Notes: a model not told the origin generated them from the sequence alone. A stretch of DNA of 12,173 bases from an uncultured Panacagrimonas sp. (GCA_946481265.1 CAMLNE010000093.1:1-12173), one strand, 5' to 3'; numbered from the stretch's first letter, positions 1 to 7,155 are shown. Program-made: numbers and translations.

Positions 1-176
1 AGGGCATCGCCGATGCCAGCATCATCCAGGTCGATCCGAAGATCGCGGAATTCTTCCTGATGGGCGCACTCAACTGGCTGCCGCGCTGGTATTCGCCGGA
101 GGGATCGATGAGCAGCGCCGACCTGGCGACGCTGTTCATCCGCATGATGTTCGACGGCCTGCGCGCAAGGTCCTGA
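1..176 (+). CDS. TetR-family transcriptional regulator, C-terminal part (5' truncated by window edge)
   Basis: The frame that begins at base 3 is open from the window edge to a TGA at 174-176 and gives 57 residues. It contains the segment GALNWLPRWYSPEG, followed by a helix ending FIRMMFDGLRARS. A G-A-x-N-W-x-x-x-W-Y-x-P-x-G stretch about 25 residues before the end is characteristic of the ligand-binding domain of many TetR/AcrR regulators, especially those linked to lipid or acyl-CoA metabolism. The DNA-binding N-terminus lies outside the window, so target and ligand cannot be judged. It converges on the serine hydrolase at 237-1508, so it is not obviously that gene's regulator. The TetR assignment rests on this short tail alone. 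Confidence 0.72.
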   Translation, partial: GIADASIIQVDPKIAEFFLMGALNWLPRWYSPEGSMSSADLATLFIRMMFDGLRARS

Positions 177-236
177 CCGCAGCCTTCGCGCGGCGGGGTG
201 CGGAACGAGGAAGGCGCAGGCTTTACGTCGGACGTT

Positions 237-1508
237 TTACGGCGCAGGCCTTGCACTGCGCACCGGGCTGCAGTGGTGGCCGATCGCCCACAGCACGCGC
301 CCGAGCGAGGGGATGCTGCGCGCCGCCATTGACTTGCCGGTATTGAGCAGCGCCACCGACAGATCGCGCGCCGGGTCCGCCCAGCACACGATGTTGATGA
401 AGCCGAGGTGGCCGAAGGCGCGCGGGCAGTTGCCGCCGTAGAGCCCAAACGGCCGCTCGCCCAGGATGAATCCGGGCGCGAAGCGGATCGGCACCAGCAG
501 GGTGCGGTCGACCTGGATGCGGCCGACCGCGCGCGTGGCTTCGCGCACCGTCTCGGGCTGGAACACGTGGCGGTTCCCGAAGCGGCCCTCGTCGAGCAGC
601 ATCTGGTAGAAGCGGCAGGACTCGTCGGCGGTCGAATGGATGTTCGCCGCCGGCACCACCGAGGACAGGAAGGCGTCCGTGTTGGCGATCGGCGCCAGCG
701 CTTCGAAGTCCATGCCCAGCGCGCGCCGGGCCACGCGATTCAGCGGAAAGCCGAGGCGCGGGCCGGTGGAATGGTTGCTGGCCAGTGCGTCGCGGTCCTC
801 GGGGGCCATGCCGTAGCGCAGGTAGCGACAGCCCAGCGGCTCGGCAATCTCCTCGCGCAGCACCTGCGCCAGCGGGCGGCCGCTCACGCGTTGCACCAGT
901 TCGCCCACGATGTAGCCGGCCGTCACCGCGTGGTAGGACTGCTGCTGGCCGAGGCCGGCGCTGGGCCGCGCCGCGCACAGCAGGCGGATCACTTCGTCCC
1001 AGTCGGTGAGCAGCGCAGGGTCGATGTGCCGGACCGGCAGCGCGGGGATGCCGGCACGGTGCGCGAGCAGTTCGCGCACGGTCGTGCGGCCCTTGCCGTG
1101 CGCGGCATATTCCGGCACGTGATCGGCCACGCGATCATCCAGGCGCAGCCGGCCCAGCTCCACCATCCGGTGCGCGAGCATGGCGGTGATCGCCTTGGAG
1201 GCGGAGAACAGGCAGATCGGGGTATCGGTGCGCAGGAGGCGCTTTTCGCCGCCATCGTCCGCGCCGGGTCCGTTGCCCCGCGCATGGCCGATCGCGCGGT
1301 TCAGCACCACCTTGCCGCGGCGGCGGATCGTCAGCTGGATGCCCGGATGCAGCCCGGTCCGATACATCGTCTCCACCGCGTGCCATATCTGCTGCACCGC
1401 CTGCGGCGCCAGGTCCGCCTCCTGCGGTGCGCACTCGACACGTGGGTCGAAATGGGTCAGGCCGGCGAGGTCGCGCGGGACCTCGACCAGGTTGCGATGT
1501 CGCGGCAT
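237..1508 (-). CDS. Serine hydrolase, beta-lactamase/EstB-type (class C penicillin-binding fold)
   Basis: This 423-residue protein has the layout of the beta-lactamase (PF00144-type) serine hydrolases, which include EstB-like esterases and D-aminopeptidases. The catalytic S-x-x-K motif is SASK at residues 102-105 (in LFSASKAITAML). The family segment LLAHRAGIP lies at 148-155. The Tyr motif is Y192-H-A rather than the Y-x-N of true class C beta-lactamases, and the third motif is H367-L-G in place of K-T-G. These replacements are common in esterase-like members and argue against penicillin hydrolysis. There is no signal peptide or lipobox, so it should be cytoplasmic. No strong ribosome binding site precedes the ATG. 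It is divergent from the aldolase gene across 141 bp. Substrate unknown; ester hydrolysis is the likeliest activity. Confidence 0.9.
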   Translation of the reverse strand: MPRHRNLVEVPRDLAGLTHFDPRVECAPQEADLAPQAVQQIWHAVETMYRTGLHPGIQLTIRRRGKVVLNRAIGHARGNGPGADDGGEKRLLRTDTPICLFSASKAITAMLAHRMVELGRLRLDDRVADHVPEYAAHGKGRTTVRELLAHRAGIPALPVRHIDPALLTDWDEVIRLLCAARPSAGLGQQQSYHAVTAGYIVGELVQRVSGRPLAQVLREEIAEPLGCRYLRYGMAPEDRDALASNHSTGPRLGFPLNRVARRALGMDFEALAPIANTDAFLSSVVPAANIHSTADESCRFYQMLLDEGRFGNRHVFQPETVREATRAVGRIQVDRTLLVPIRFAPGFILGERPFGLYGGNCPRAFGHLGFINIVCWADPARDLSVALLNTGKSMAARSIPSLGRVLWAIGHHCSPVRSARPAP

Positions 1509-1603
1509 GCGAAGGTCCGAAGGGCGCCGTGGGCGCGAAGCGCGCGATTGGAGGCGGCCGCGAGCCGCGGGTCAATGTCGATTGCGCCAGCGGACGGCTG
1601 GAT

Positions 1604-1609
1604 TAAAGT
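1604..1609 (+). promoter_or_regulatory. Possible -10 element for the aldolase gene
   Basis: TAAAGT at 1604-1609 lies 16 bp after TTGCGC at 1582-1587, about 40 bp before the aldolase ATG. The -10 matches the sigma-70 consensus at four of six bases and the -35 only at its TTG. The same octamer, TAAAGTGA, recurs at the much better promoter of the SDR gene (8866-8873). Weak call based on position and composition only. Confidence 0.3.
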
Positions 1610-1638
1610 GAGGGTCCGCCATCGTGCCGCGAGACCCC

Positions 1639-1644
1639 AGGAGA
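1639..1644 (+). promoter_or_regulatory. Ribosome binding site deciding the aldolase start
   Basis: AGGAGA lies 5 nt before the ATG at 1650. The reading frame stays open far upstream, antisense to the serine hydrolase, so this Shine-Dalgarno sequence is what places the start at 1650. Confidence 0.8.
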
Positions 1645-1649
1645 TTCCG

Positions 1650-2426
1650 ATGAACGCCGTGCTCAAGCCCGATCATCCGTCCGTGCGTGACCGCGTCTCC
1701 AGGGAAGAGTGGAACCTGCGTGTCGATCTCGCCGCGGCCTACCGGCTGGTCGCGCTGTTCGGCTGGGACGACTTGGTGTTCACGCACATCTCGGCGCGCC
1801 TGCCCGGGCCGGACCACCATTTCCTGATCAATCCCTACGGCTGGATGTTCGAGGAGATCACCGCCTCCTCGCTGGTCAAGATCGACCTGCACGGCAACAA
1901 GCTGATGGACACGCCGTACGACATCAACCCGGCCGGATTCACCATCCACAGCGCGATCCACGCCGCGCGCGAGGACGTGGTCTGCGTGATGCACACGCAC
2001 TCCATCAACGGCGTCGCCGTCTCGGCACAGAAAGAGGGGCTGCTGCCGCTGTCGCAGACCGCGGTGATCGCCGGGGCCTCGCTGGCCTACCACGACTACG
2101 AAGGCATCGCGCTGTACGAGGACGAGAAACCGCGGCTGGTCGCGGATCTCGGCGACAAGATGACGATGATGCTGCGCAACCACGGCCTGCTGACCGCCGG
2201 CGCCAACTGTGCCGATGCCTTCATGCGCATGTACTTCCTCGAGGCCGCCTGCATGATCCAGGTGCGCGCGCAGGCCGGTGGCGGACCGCTGCATGCGGTG
2301 CCGCAGAAGGTGCTGGACACCATCGACGAGCAGATCGACATGGCGATGCGCGGGCAGTTCGGATCGCTGGCCTGGCCGGGCCTGCTGCGCAAGCTGGACC
2401 GGCGCAACCCGGGCTACCGCGACTGA
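1650..2426 (+). CDS. Class II aldolase/adducin-family protein
   Basis: The 258-residue product is the normal length for stand-alone class II aldolase/adducin-domain proteins. These are zinc-dependent enzymes such as L-fuculose-phosphate or L-ribulose-phosphate type aldolases and epimerases. Visible family signatures are the N-terminal FGWDDLVFTHISARLPG (37-53), the zinc-binding H115-T-H117 in VVCVMHTHSING, and the third His at 178 in LRNHGLLTAG. The opening NLRVDLAAAYRLVALFGW is typical of the broadly distributed subgroup whose substrate is unknown, so a sugar-phosphate aldolase label would over-reach. The start is set by AGGAGA. It diverges from the serine hydrolase and converges on the MocR gene with only 43 bp between stops, so neither neighbour gives a pathway. 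Cytoplasmic; no transport or kinase partner is present. Confidence 0.9.
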   Translation: MNAVLKPDHPSVRDRVSREEWNLRVDLAAAYRLVALFGWDDLVFTHISARLPGPDHHFLINPYGWMFEEITASSLVKIDLHGNKLMDTPYDINPAGFTIHSAIHAAREDVVCVMHTHSINGVAVSAQKEGLLPLSQTAVIAGASLAYHDYEGIALYEDEKPRLVADLGDKMTMMLRNHGLLTAGANCADAFMRMYFLEAACMIQVRAQAGGGPLHAVPQKVLDTIDEQIDMAMRGQFGSLAWPGLLRKLDRRNPGYRD

Positions 2427-2469
2427 GGACGCGGACGGCGCCGGGCGGGCGGGGGACCGCTGCGCCGCG

Positions 2470-3975
2470 CTATCGGGTGCCTTCTCCGGCGAGCTGGTCC
2501 GCCAGCGCACCGAGCCGGGCGATGCCCGCGCGCAGATCGTCGTCCCAGGGGTGGCCGTGGTTGAGCCGGATGCAATGACCATAGGCGCGGCGCGGCGAGA
2601 ACATCGGTCCCGGTGACAGGCCGATCCCCTCCGCTGCGGCCATGCGATGCAGGCACAGCGCGTCGACGTGGGTGGGCAGTTCGACCCAGGTGAAGTAGCC
2701 GCCGCGGGCCCGCGTCGCGCGTGTCTGCGCCGGGAAGTGCTGGACGATCGCGCCGAGCATTTCCTCCTGCTGGGCGCAGAGCACGCGGCGCAGGCGGCGC
2801 AGATGGGCGTCGTAGCCGCCGCGGCGCAGGTAGTCGGCCAGGCCTTCCTGGGCGGGGATGTTGGTCGCCAGGCTGCACATCGTCTTGAGCTTGAGCAGCC
2901 GGTCCGCGTAGCGGCCGGCGGCGACCCAGCCGATGCGCCAGCCGGGCGCCAGGCACTTGGCGAAACCGCCGCAGTGCAGGACCAGGCCCTCCTCGTCGAA
3001 GCACTTGTAGGGGCGCGGCGCGCGCGCGCCGAAATACAGCTCGGCGTAGACGTCGTCCTCGATCAGCGGAATGCCGCGTTGCGCCAGCAGGCGCACGATC
3101 TGCGGCCGGCGCGCATCGGGCACCGTGGCGCCCAGCGGGTTCTGGAAGCTGCTCATGAACCAGCAGGCGCTGACCGGGTGTGCGTCGAGGACCTCGCGCA
3201 GGGCCTCCGGATCGATGCCCTCGACCGGGTCGGTGCGCACTTCCACCGCGCGCAGCCCGAGGCGCTCGATCGCCTGCAGCGCGCCGTAGAAGGCCGGCGA
3301 TTCGATCGCCACCAGGGCGCCGGGCCGGGTCACCGCCTGCAGGCAGAGGTTGAGGGCCTCCATCGCGCCGTTGGTGACCAGGATGCCGTCGGCCGCGACC
3401 TCGGCGCCCAGCAGCAGGTAGCGGCGTGCGATCTCGGCGCGCAGCGCCGGGCTGCCGGGGGGCAGGTCGGTGACCGAGGCCCAGGGGTCGAGCCGGCGCG
3501 TGCTGCGCGCCAGCGAAGCGGCCAGCGTGTGGAGCGGAAACAGCAGCGGGCTGGGAAAGGCGGAGCCGAAGGGCAGCAGGCGCCGCTCGCGCGTGGCGCC
3601 CAGGATGTGGAAGACCAGGTCCGAGACATCGACGTCGACTGCGTCGGCTGTGCGGTCACGCGCCGGCGGCTCGGCCGGCGGCGGCAGTCGCCGCGAGACG
3701 TAGTAGCCCGAGCGTGGCCGGCTGCGGATCAGGCCGCGCGCCTCCAGCAGCGAATAGGCCTGCAGCACGGTGGCCTGGCTCAGCGCGCGGCGTTCGCGCA
3801 ACGCGCGCACGGAGGGTAGGCGGTCGCCGGGCTGCAGCGAACCCGCGGTGATCATCTGCTCGACATTGTCTGCGAGCTGTTCGTACAGGGTCGGCGGCGA
3901 TGCCGGCTTTCTGTTGCGCGCCGGATCGTGAGCATCTGTACCTGCCGGAGCCGCGTCGCGTTTCCTATCATCCAT
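2470..3975 (-). CDS. MocR-type transcriptional regulator (GntR winged helix fused to aminotransferase domain)
   Basis: This 501-residue protein has the full MocR/PdxR layout. A GntR-type winged helix spans about residues 28-94 (TLYEQLADNVEQMI, then GDRLPSVRALRE, recognition segment LSQATVLQAYSLLEARGLI, and wing SRPRSGYYVS). A linker runs to about 120, followed by a fold-type I PLP aminotransferase domain. PLP-site residues are N279 (SFQNPLG), D307 and Y310 (EDDVYAEL), the Schiff-base lysine K340 (GGFAKCLAPGWRIGW) and carboxylate-binding R470 (CIRLNHG). Such proteins use PLP or an amino-acid adduct as effector and commonly control the divergent neighbour. Here that is the DUF2970-cytochrome unit, whose start is 28 bp away. 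No vitamin B6 or GABA gene is adjacent, so PdxR or GabR are not supported as names. Confidence 0.93.
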   Translation of the reverse strand: MDDRKRDAAPAGTDAHDPARNRKPASPPTLYEQLADNVEQMITAGSLQPGDRLPSVRALRERRALSQATVLQAYSLLEARGLIRSRPRSGYYVSRRLPPPAEPPARDRTADAVDVDVSDLVFHILGATRERRLLPFGSAFPSPLLFPLHTLAASLARSTRRLDPWASVTDLPPGSPALRAEIARRYLLLGAEVAADGILVTNGAMEALNLCLQAVTRPGALVAIESPAFYGALQAIERLGLRAVEVRTDPVEGIDPEALREVLDAHPVSACWFMSSFQNPLGATVPDARRPQIVRLLAQRGIPLIEDDVYAELYFGARAPRPYKCFDEEGLVLHCGGFAKCLAPGWRIGWVAAGRYADRLLKLKTMCSLATNIPAQEGLADYLRRGGYDAHLRRLRRVLCAQQEEMLGAIVQHFPAQTRATRARGGYFTWVELPTHVDALCLHRMAAAEGIGLSPGPMFSPRRAYGHCIRLNHGHPWDDDLRAGIARLGALADQLAGEGTR

Positions 3976-4003
3976 TCGGATCTTTCACGCAGAGGCTCTG
4001 AAG
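3976..4003. promoter_or_regulatory. 28-bp divergent gap between MocR gene and DUF2970-cytochrome unit
   Basis: The two start codons are only 28 bp apart, so each gene's promoter must lie largely inside the 5' coding part of the other. AGAGG at 3991-3995 serves the rightward ATG at 4004. A TATCAT at 3966-3971, inside the MocR start region, is a possible rightward -10, but no good -35 accompanies it. No clear operator dyad was found by eye. Confidence 0.4.
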
Positions 4004-4249
4004 ATGACCGGCATCGATCGGGATTTTCGCGACGAAACGCACGATAACCAGCGTGTGGGGGTCGTGGCCACCATCCTGAGCGTGCTCGCGGCATTCTTCG
4101 GCGTGCAGAGCTCGCGCGCGCGCAAGCGCGATTTCTCGCACGGCTCGCCGGTGCTGTTCATCGGCATCGCCCTTGCCCTTACCGTCGGCTTCGTGCTGAC
4201 CCTGGTGCTCATCGTCCAATTGCTCATCCGGCAGGCGGGCATGGGCTGA
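4004..4249 (+). CDS. DUF2970-family small inner-membrane protein
   Basis: The 81-residue product closely fits the DUF2970 pattern. A soluble N-terminus is followed by a first hydrophobic segment and the conserved block SVLAAFFGVQSSRARKRDFSHGSPVLF (about 26-52). A long hydrophobic helix (about 50-75) ends the protein. Two membrane passes with a short basic loop are expected. The family is common in beta- and gammaproteobacteria and, to my knowledge, is often near cytochrome c oxidase genes, but its function is not established. AGAGG at 3991-3995 precedes the ATG. Its stop overlaps the start of the di-heme cytochrome gene (TGATG), so the two are translationally coupled. That arrangement suggests a respiratory role, perhaps in cytochrome assembly; this is inference. 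Confidence 0.85.
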   Translation: MTGIDRDFRDETHDNQRVGVVATILSVLAAFFGVQSSRARKRDFSHGSPVLFIGIALALTVGFVLTLVLIVQLLIRQAGMG

Positions 4250-4980
4250 TGAACCGCCTGCGCATGGCCGGCGGCGCGCTGGGCCTGCTGCTCCTGGCCT
4301 GGACCGGGCTGGCCGCTGCCGCCGGGCCCGTTGCCGCGGAACTCGACACCGCGGAACTCGACACCATGGAGCAGCGCATGCTCGCCTGCGCGGCCTGCCA
4401 CGGCGAGCAGGGCCGCGCCACCGCCGACGGCTACTTTCCGCGCATCGCCGGCAAGCCGGCGGGCTACCTGTTCGAGCAGCTCCTCAACTTTCGCGATGGC
4501 CGCCGTCGCTACGCGCCGATGAACTACCTCGTCGATCGCCAGCGCGAGGCATACCTTCTGCGCATGGCGGAGCACTTCGCCGCCCTGGACCTGCCGTATC
4601 CGCCACCGGAGCGGACCGCGGCCGGGGCACAGACCCTGGCGCGGGGCGAGGCCCTGGTGCACCAGGGTGACGCCGCACGCGAACTGCCCGCCTGCACGGC
4701 CTGCCACGGCGAGCGCCTGACCGGCATCGAACCGGCGGTGCCGGGCCTGCTCGGACTGCCGCACGACTACGTGGTGGCGCAGATCGGGGCCTGGCGTGAG
4801 CAGATCCGCCACGCGCGTGCGCCGGACTGCATGGCGCAGATCGCCGAGCGGATGACCCCCGGGGACATCGAGGCCGTCGCGGCCTGGCTCGCCGCGCAGC
4901 CGGTTCCGACCGACTCGCACGCGCCGCGCATTCCGCTGGATCCACCGATCGCCTGCGGCAGCCTGGAGGAGCGCCCATGA
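4249..4980 (+). CDS. Di-heme cytochrome c (c4/c553-like), periplasmic
   Basis: This 243-residue protein begins with a Sec signal peptide (MNRLRMAGGALGLLLLAWTGLAAAA, likely cut after about residue 25). Two covalent heme sites follow: C47-A-A-C50-H51 and C149-T-A-C152-H153, about 100 residues apart as in two-domain class I cytochromes of the c4 type. Candidate axial methionines are M91 (YAPMNYLV) and M202 (AERMTPGDIEAVAAWLA). Two further cysteines, C194 and C236, are not in heme motifs. The mature N-terminus carries the repeated pentapeptide AELDT, caused by a perfect 15-bp tandem duplication. The start overlaps the stop of the DUF2970 gene and the end overlaps the tri-heme gene (ATGA). It probably shuttles electrons between the tri-heme partner and a terminal oxidase; the exact partner is not shown. 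Confidence 0.9.
   Translation: MNRLRMAGGALGLLLLAWTGLAAAAGPVAAELDTAELDTMEQRMLACAACHGEQGRATADGYFPRIAGKPAGYLFEQLLNFRDGRRRYAPMNYLVDRQREAYLLRMAEHFAALDLPYPPPERTAAGAQTLARGEALVHQGDAARELPACTACHGERLTGIEPAVPGLLGLPHDYVVAQIGAWREQIRHARAPDCMAQIAERMTPGDIEAVAAWLAAQPVPTDSHAPRIPLDPPIACGSLEERP
4336..4365 (+). repeat. Perfect 15-bp tandem duplication in the cytochrome leader region
   Basis: GCGGAACTCGACACC occurs twice head to tail (4336-4350 and 4351-4365). The unit is a multiple of three, so it only duplicates residues AELDT just after the signal peptide, in what is probably an unstructured linker before the first heme domain. It looks like a recent slippage event. Confidence 0.9.
4965..4971 (+). promoter_or_regulatory. 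Strong ribosome binding site of the tri-heme cytochrome gene
   Basis: GGAGGAG lies inside the end of the upstream cytochrome gene, 5 nt before the ATG at 4977, whose ATGA overlaps the upstream stop. Translation can therefore start independently as well as by coupling. Confidence 0.8.
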
Positions 4981-6290
4981 GTCGCCTGTCGCGCTGGCTG
5001 TGCCTGCTGACCCTGCTGGCGCTGGGGCTCGCCGCGCTGGGCGGCATCGCGTGGATGGGATTGCGCGTGGACACCGCTGAGCCCGGCCTGGTGCCGGCGG
5101 TGGCGGCGGACGTCGCCGACCCGGTGGCGCGCGGGGCCTACCTGGCGACGGCGGCCAACTGCCTGGGCTGCCACACCGAGCGCGGCGGCGCCCCGTACGC
5201 GGGCGGCCGCGCCATCCCGACGCCCTTCGGCGTGTTCCACTCGCCGAACCTGACGCCGGACACCCGGACCGGCATCGGCAGCTGGAGCGCGGAGGATTTC
5301 TGGCATGCCCTGCACGACGGCAAGCGGCCGGACGGCTCGCCTCTGTATCCCTCCTTTCCCTATACGCACTACACCCGGCTGAGCCGTCCGGACGTGGACG
5401 CGATCCGCGCCTACCTGCTCAGCCTGGACCCGGTGCAGCGCGCCAACCGTCCCCACGAGCTGCGCTTTCCCTACGATCAGCGCTGGCTGCTGGTCGCCTG
5501 GCGCGCGCTGTTCTTCCGCCCCGGCGGCTACCAGATGGATGCCGCCCAGGACGCCACCTGGAACCGGGGCGCCTACCTGGTGCAGGGCGTCGCCCATTGC
5601 GGCGCCTGCCACGAGGCGCGCAACTCCCTGGGCGCGATCGTCTCGCGCCGCAACCCGGCCGGTGGCGTGGTGCTGAACTGGTACGCGCCCGCGCTGGATG
5701 CGGGAACCGAGGCCGGCGTGTCGCACTGGAGCCAGGAAGACGTGGTCAGGCTCCTGCGCGACGGCCGCACCGAACAGGCGAGCACGCTCGGGCCGATGGC
5801 CGAGGTGGTCTACGACAGCCTGCAGCATCTGCACGACGAGGACATCGGCGCGATGGCGCACTACCTGCGCGCCTTGCCGGATCGCGGGCCGGCGCCGGAT
5901 CCCGCCATCATCGCCGCGGCGGCCGCCGCCGCATCCGATGTTCCACGGTCGCCGGCCATGGAACGCGGCGCCAGGGGCTATGCGAAGCACTGCGCCGACT
6001 GCCACGGCGAGAACGGCGAGGGCCGCGCGCCGGCCGCACCGGCCCTGGCCGGCAATCGCGCGCTGACCCTGTCGTCGGCGGTCAATCCGATCCGCGTCGT
6101 GCTGTACGGCGGTTTCGCACCGGGCACGGCCGGCAATCCCGAGCCCTTCGGCATGCCGCCCTTCGACGGCACGCTCGACGATCAGCAGATCGCCGACATC
6201 CTGAGCTTCGCGCGCCACGCCTGGGGCAATGCGGCCCCGCCGGTGCGCGCCTTCCAGGTCCAGCGCGAGCGCAGCGGCCCGCTCTGGTAG
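4977..6290 (+). CDS. Tri-heme cytochrome c, membrane-anchored, alcohol/aldehyde dehydrogenase cytochrome-subunit type
   Basis: The 437-residue product starts with an uncleaved-looking N-terminal hydrophobic helix (about 6-28) and has three heme sites: C62-L-G-C65-H66, C208-G-A-C211-H212 and C339-A-D-C342-H343. Their spacing matches the tri-heme cytochrome subunits (AdhB-like) of membrane-bound alcohol, gluconate or aldehyde dehydrogenases. Likely axial methionines are M274 (LGPMAEVV) for heme 2 and M393 (FGMPPF) for heme 3. For heme 1, the region that is YPAMPY in AdhB reads LYPSFPYTHYT here (about 123-132), so the usual Met is absent. An alanine-rich linker (about 311-320) separates the heme 2 and heme 3 domains. 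In its usual role it passes electrons from a dehydrogenase to ubiquinone. No catalytic subunit is adjacent. Confidence 0.9.
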   Translation: MSRLSRWLCLLTLLALGLAALGGIAWMGLRVDTAEPGLVPAVAADVADPVARGAYLATAANCLGCHTERGGAPYAGGRAIPTPFGVFHSPNLTPDTRTGIGSWSAEDFWHALHDGKRPDGSPLYPSFPYTHYTRLSRPDVDAIRAYLLSLDPVQRANRPHELRFPYDQRWLLVAWRALFFRPGGYQMDAAQDATWNRGAYLVQGVAHCGACHEARNSLGAIVSRRNPAGGVVLNWYAPALDAGTEAGVSHWSQEDVVRLLRDGRTEQASTLGPMAEVVYDSLQHLHDEDIGAMAHYLRALPDRGPAPDPAIIAAAAAAASDVPRSPAMERGARGYAKHCADCHGENGEGRAPAAPALAGNRALTLSSAVNPIRVVLYGGFAPGTAGNPEPFGMPPFDGTLDDQQIADILSFARHAWGNAAPPVRAFQVQRERSGPLW

Positions 6291-6293
6291 CCG

Positions 6294-6312
6294 GCGACGG
6301 CTGCCCCGTCGC
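6294..6312 (+). terminator. Hairpin just after the cytochrome unit; possible weak terminator or 3' stabiliser
   Basis: GCGACGG (6294-6300) pairs with CCGTCGC (6306-6312) around a 5-nt loop, starting 4 nt after the tri-heme stop codon. No U-tract follows, so it is either a non-canonical or Rho-assisted end, or an mRNA-stabilising stem. It lies in the 105-bp gap between two convergent genes. Confidence 0.4.
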
Positions 6313-6395
6313 GATCCGGGGGCGCCGTCCGCCGCGTACGCAACCGCGGATCCGTCGCCCGGGCCCGCACCGCGCAGGACGAATCCCGGATCGGC

Positions 6396-7022
6396 TCAGC
6401 GCTTGAGCTGATCCGGAAAGTAGTGGCGGGTCTTCTCCACCTTGGGCATGGAGACGCCGGCGATATAGGGCTGGAAGGGGTTTCGCGCGGCGTAGTCCTG
6501 GTGATAGGCCTCCGCCATGTGGAAGGCCTCCAGCGGCTCGAGCCGGGTGACGATGGGTGAGCGGAACACCTTGGCGTCGTCGAGCGTGCGGATGTAGGCC
6601 TCGGCGACCCGCTTCTGCCCGGCATCGGCATAGAAGATCGCCGACCGGTACTGGTGCCCGCGATCGTTGCCCTGGCGATCCAGCTGGGTGGGATCGTGCG
6701 CGCTGCCGAAGAACACCTTGAGGATGCGGCCGAAGCTGATGCGCGCGGGATCGTAGACCAGCTTCACCGCCTCCGCGTGCCGGGTGCGGCCGCTGCAGAC
6801 CGTCTCGTAGTTGGCGGTCGACGCGTCATCACCGGCATAGCCCGAACTCACCTCGAGCACGCCGTCGAGCTGCCGGTACACCGCCTCGACGCACCAGAAG
6901 CAGCCACCGGCCAGCACCACGCTCTGCGGACCGTCCCCGAGAGGAAGATCTTCCGGCGGATCCGGGAAGGCGTGGTGCGGCGCGCTGCGCGATGCAGAGG
7001 GAAGGTCGCATTCGAGGGACAT
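6396..7022 (-). CDS. msrA: Peptide methionine (S)-S-oxide reductase MsrA
   Basis: This enzyme repairs methionine-S-sulfoxide in proteins using thioredoxin. From the ATG at 7022 the product is 208 residues, the usual size. The catalytic GCFWC motif is at residues 40-44 with nucleophile C41. E84 (RHAEAVKLVYDP), D120 and Y125 (GNDRGHQYRSAIFY) match the known active-site Glu, Asp and Tyr of the family. No cysteine lies in the C-terminal third, so recycling must use C44 or another early cysteine rather than C-terminal resolving cysteines. There is no signal peptide, so it should be cytoplasmic. AGGAGA 5 nt upstream fixes the start. It lies 133 bp downstream of the MBL-fold gene on the same strand and may be read from it or from its own promoter. 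Confidence 0.96.
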   Translation of the reverse strand: MSLECDLPSASRSAPHHAFPDPPEDLPLGDGPQSVVLAGGCFWCVEAVYRQLDGVLEVSSGYAGDDASTANYETVCSGRTRHAEAVKLVYDPARISFGRILKVFFGSAHDPTQLDRQGNDRGHQYRSAIFYADAGQKRVAEAYIRTLDDAKVFRSPIVTRLEPLEAFHMAEAYHQDYAARNPFQPYIAGVSMPKVEKTRHYFPDQLKR

Positions 7023-7027
7023 GGTTT

Positions 7028-7033
7028 TCTCCT
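7028..7033 (-). promoter_or_regulatory. Ribosome binding site deciding the msrA start
   Basis: On the minus strand AGGAGA lies 5 nt before the ATG at 7022. This overrides an in-frame ATG at 7130 that would add 36 residues of non-conserved, low-quality sequence. Confidence 0.85.
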
Positions 7034-7155
7034 GGACGTGGGGTGCCGGGATCACGGGCATCCATCGCTGGGTCGATTCTGCCGCGTGGCGCGCCATCCG
7101 GGGGCGGCGCACGGACGATTCGGCACGCATCGCGGATGTCCCGCCATCGGGCGAC

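Noticed and set aside
221..240. ACGT-CGG-ACGT followed by TTTT as a terminator between the convergent TetR and serine hydrolase genes
   Set aside because: The stem is only 4 bp and half AT, too weak to support a call.
237..1508. True class C beta-lactamase or resistance gene
   Set aside because: It has no signal peptide and lacks the Y-x-N and K-T-G motifs, fitting an esterase-like serine hydrolase instead.
408..1649. Long plus-strand open frame running antisense to the serine hydrolase and in frame into the aldolase, suggesting a 672-residue fusion
   Set aside because: The translation is Arg/Ala/Gly-rich with no family features, while the minus strand encodes a clear serine hydrolase. A good AGGAGA site starts the aldolase at 1650.
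4767..6218. Long minus-strand open frame (about 480 codons) opposite the tri-heme cytochrome
   Set aside because: It is low-complexity Arg/Gly/Ala-rich sequence of the kind GC-rich DNA produces opposite real genes; the plus strand has three heme motifs.
7023..7130. Upstream in-frame start for MsrA adding 36 residues
   Set aside because: AGGAGA precedes the ATG at 7022 and the extra residues are not family-like and have no signal peptide.
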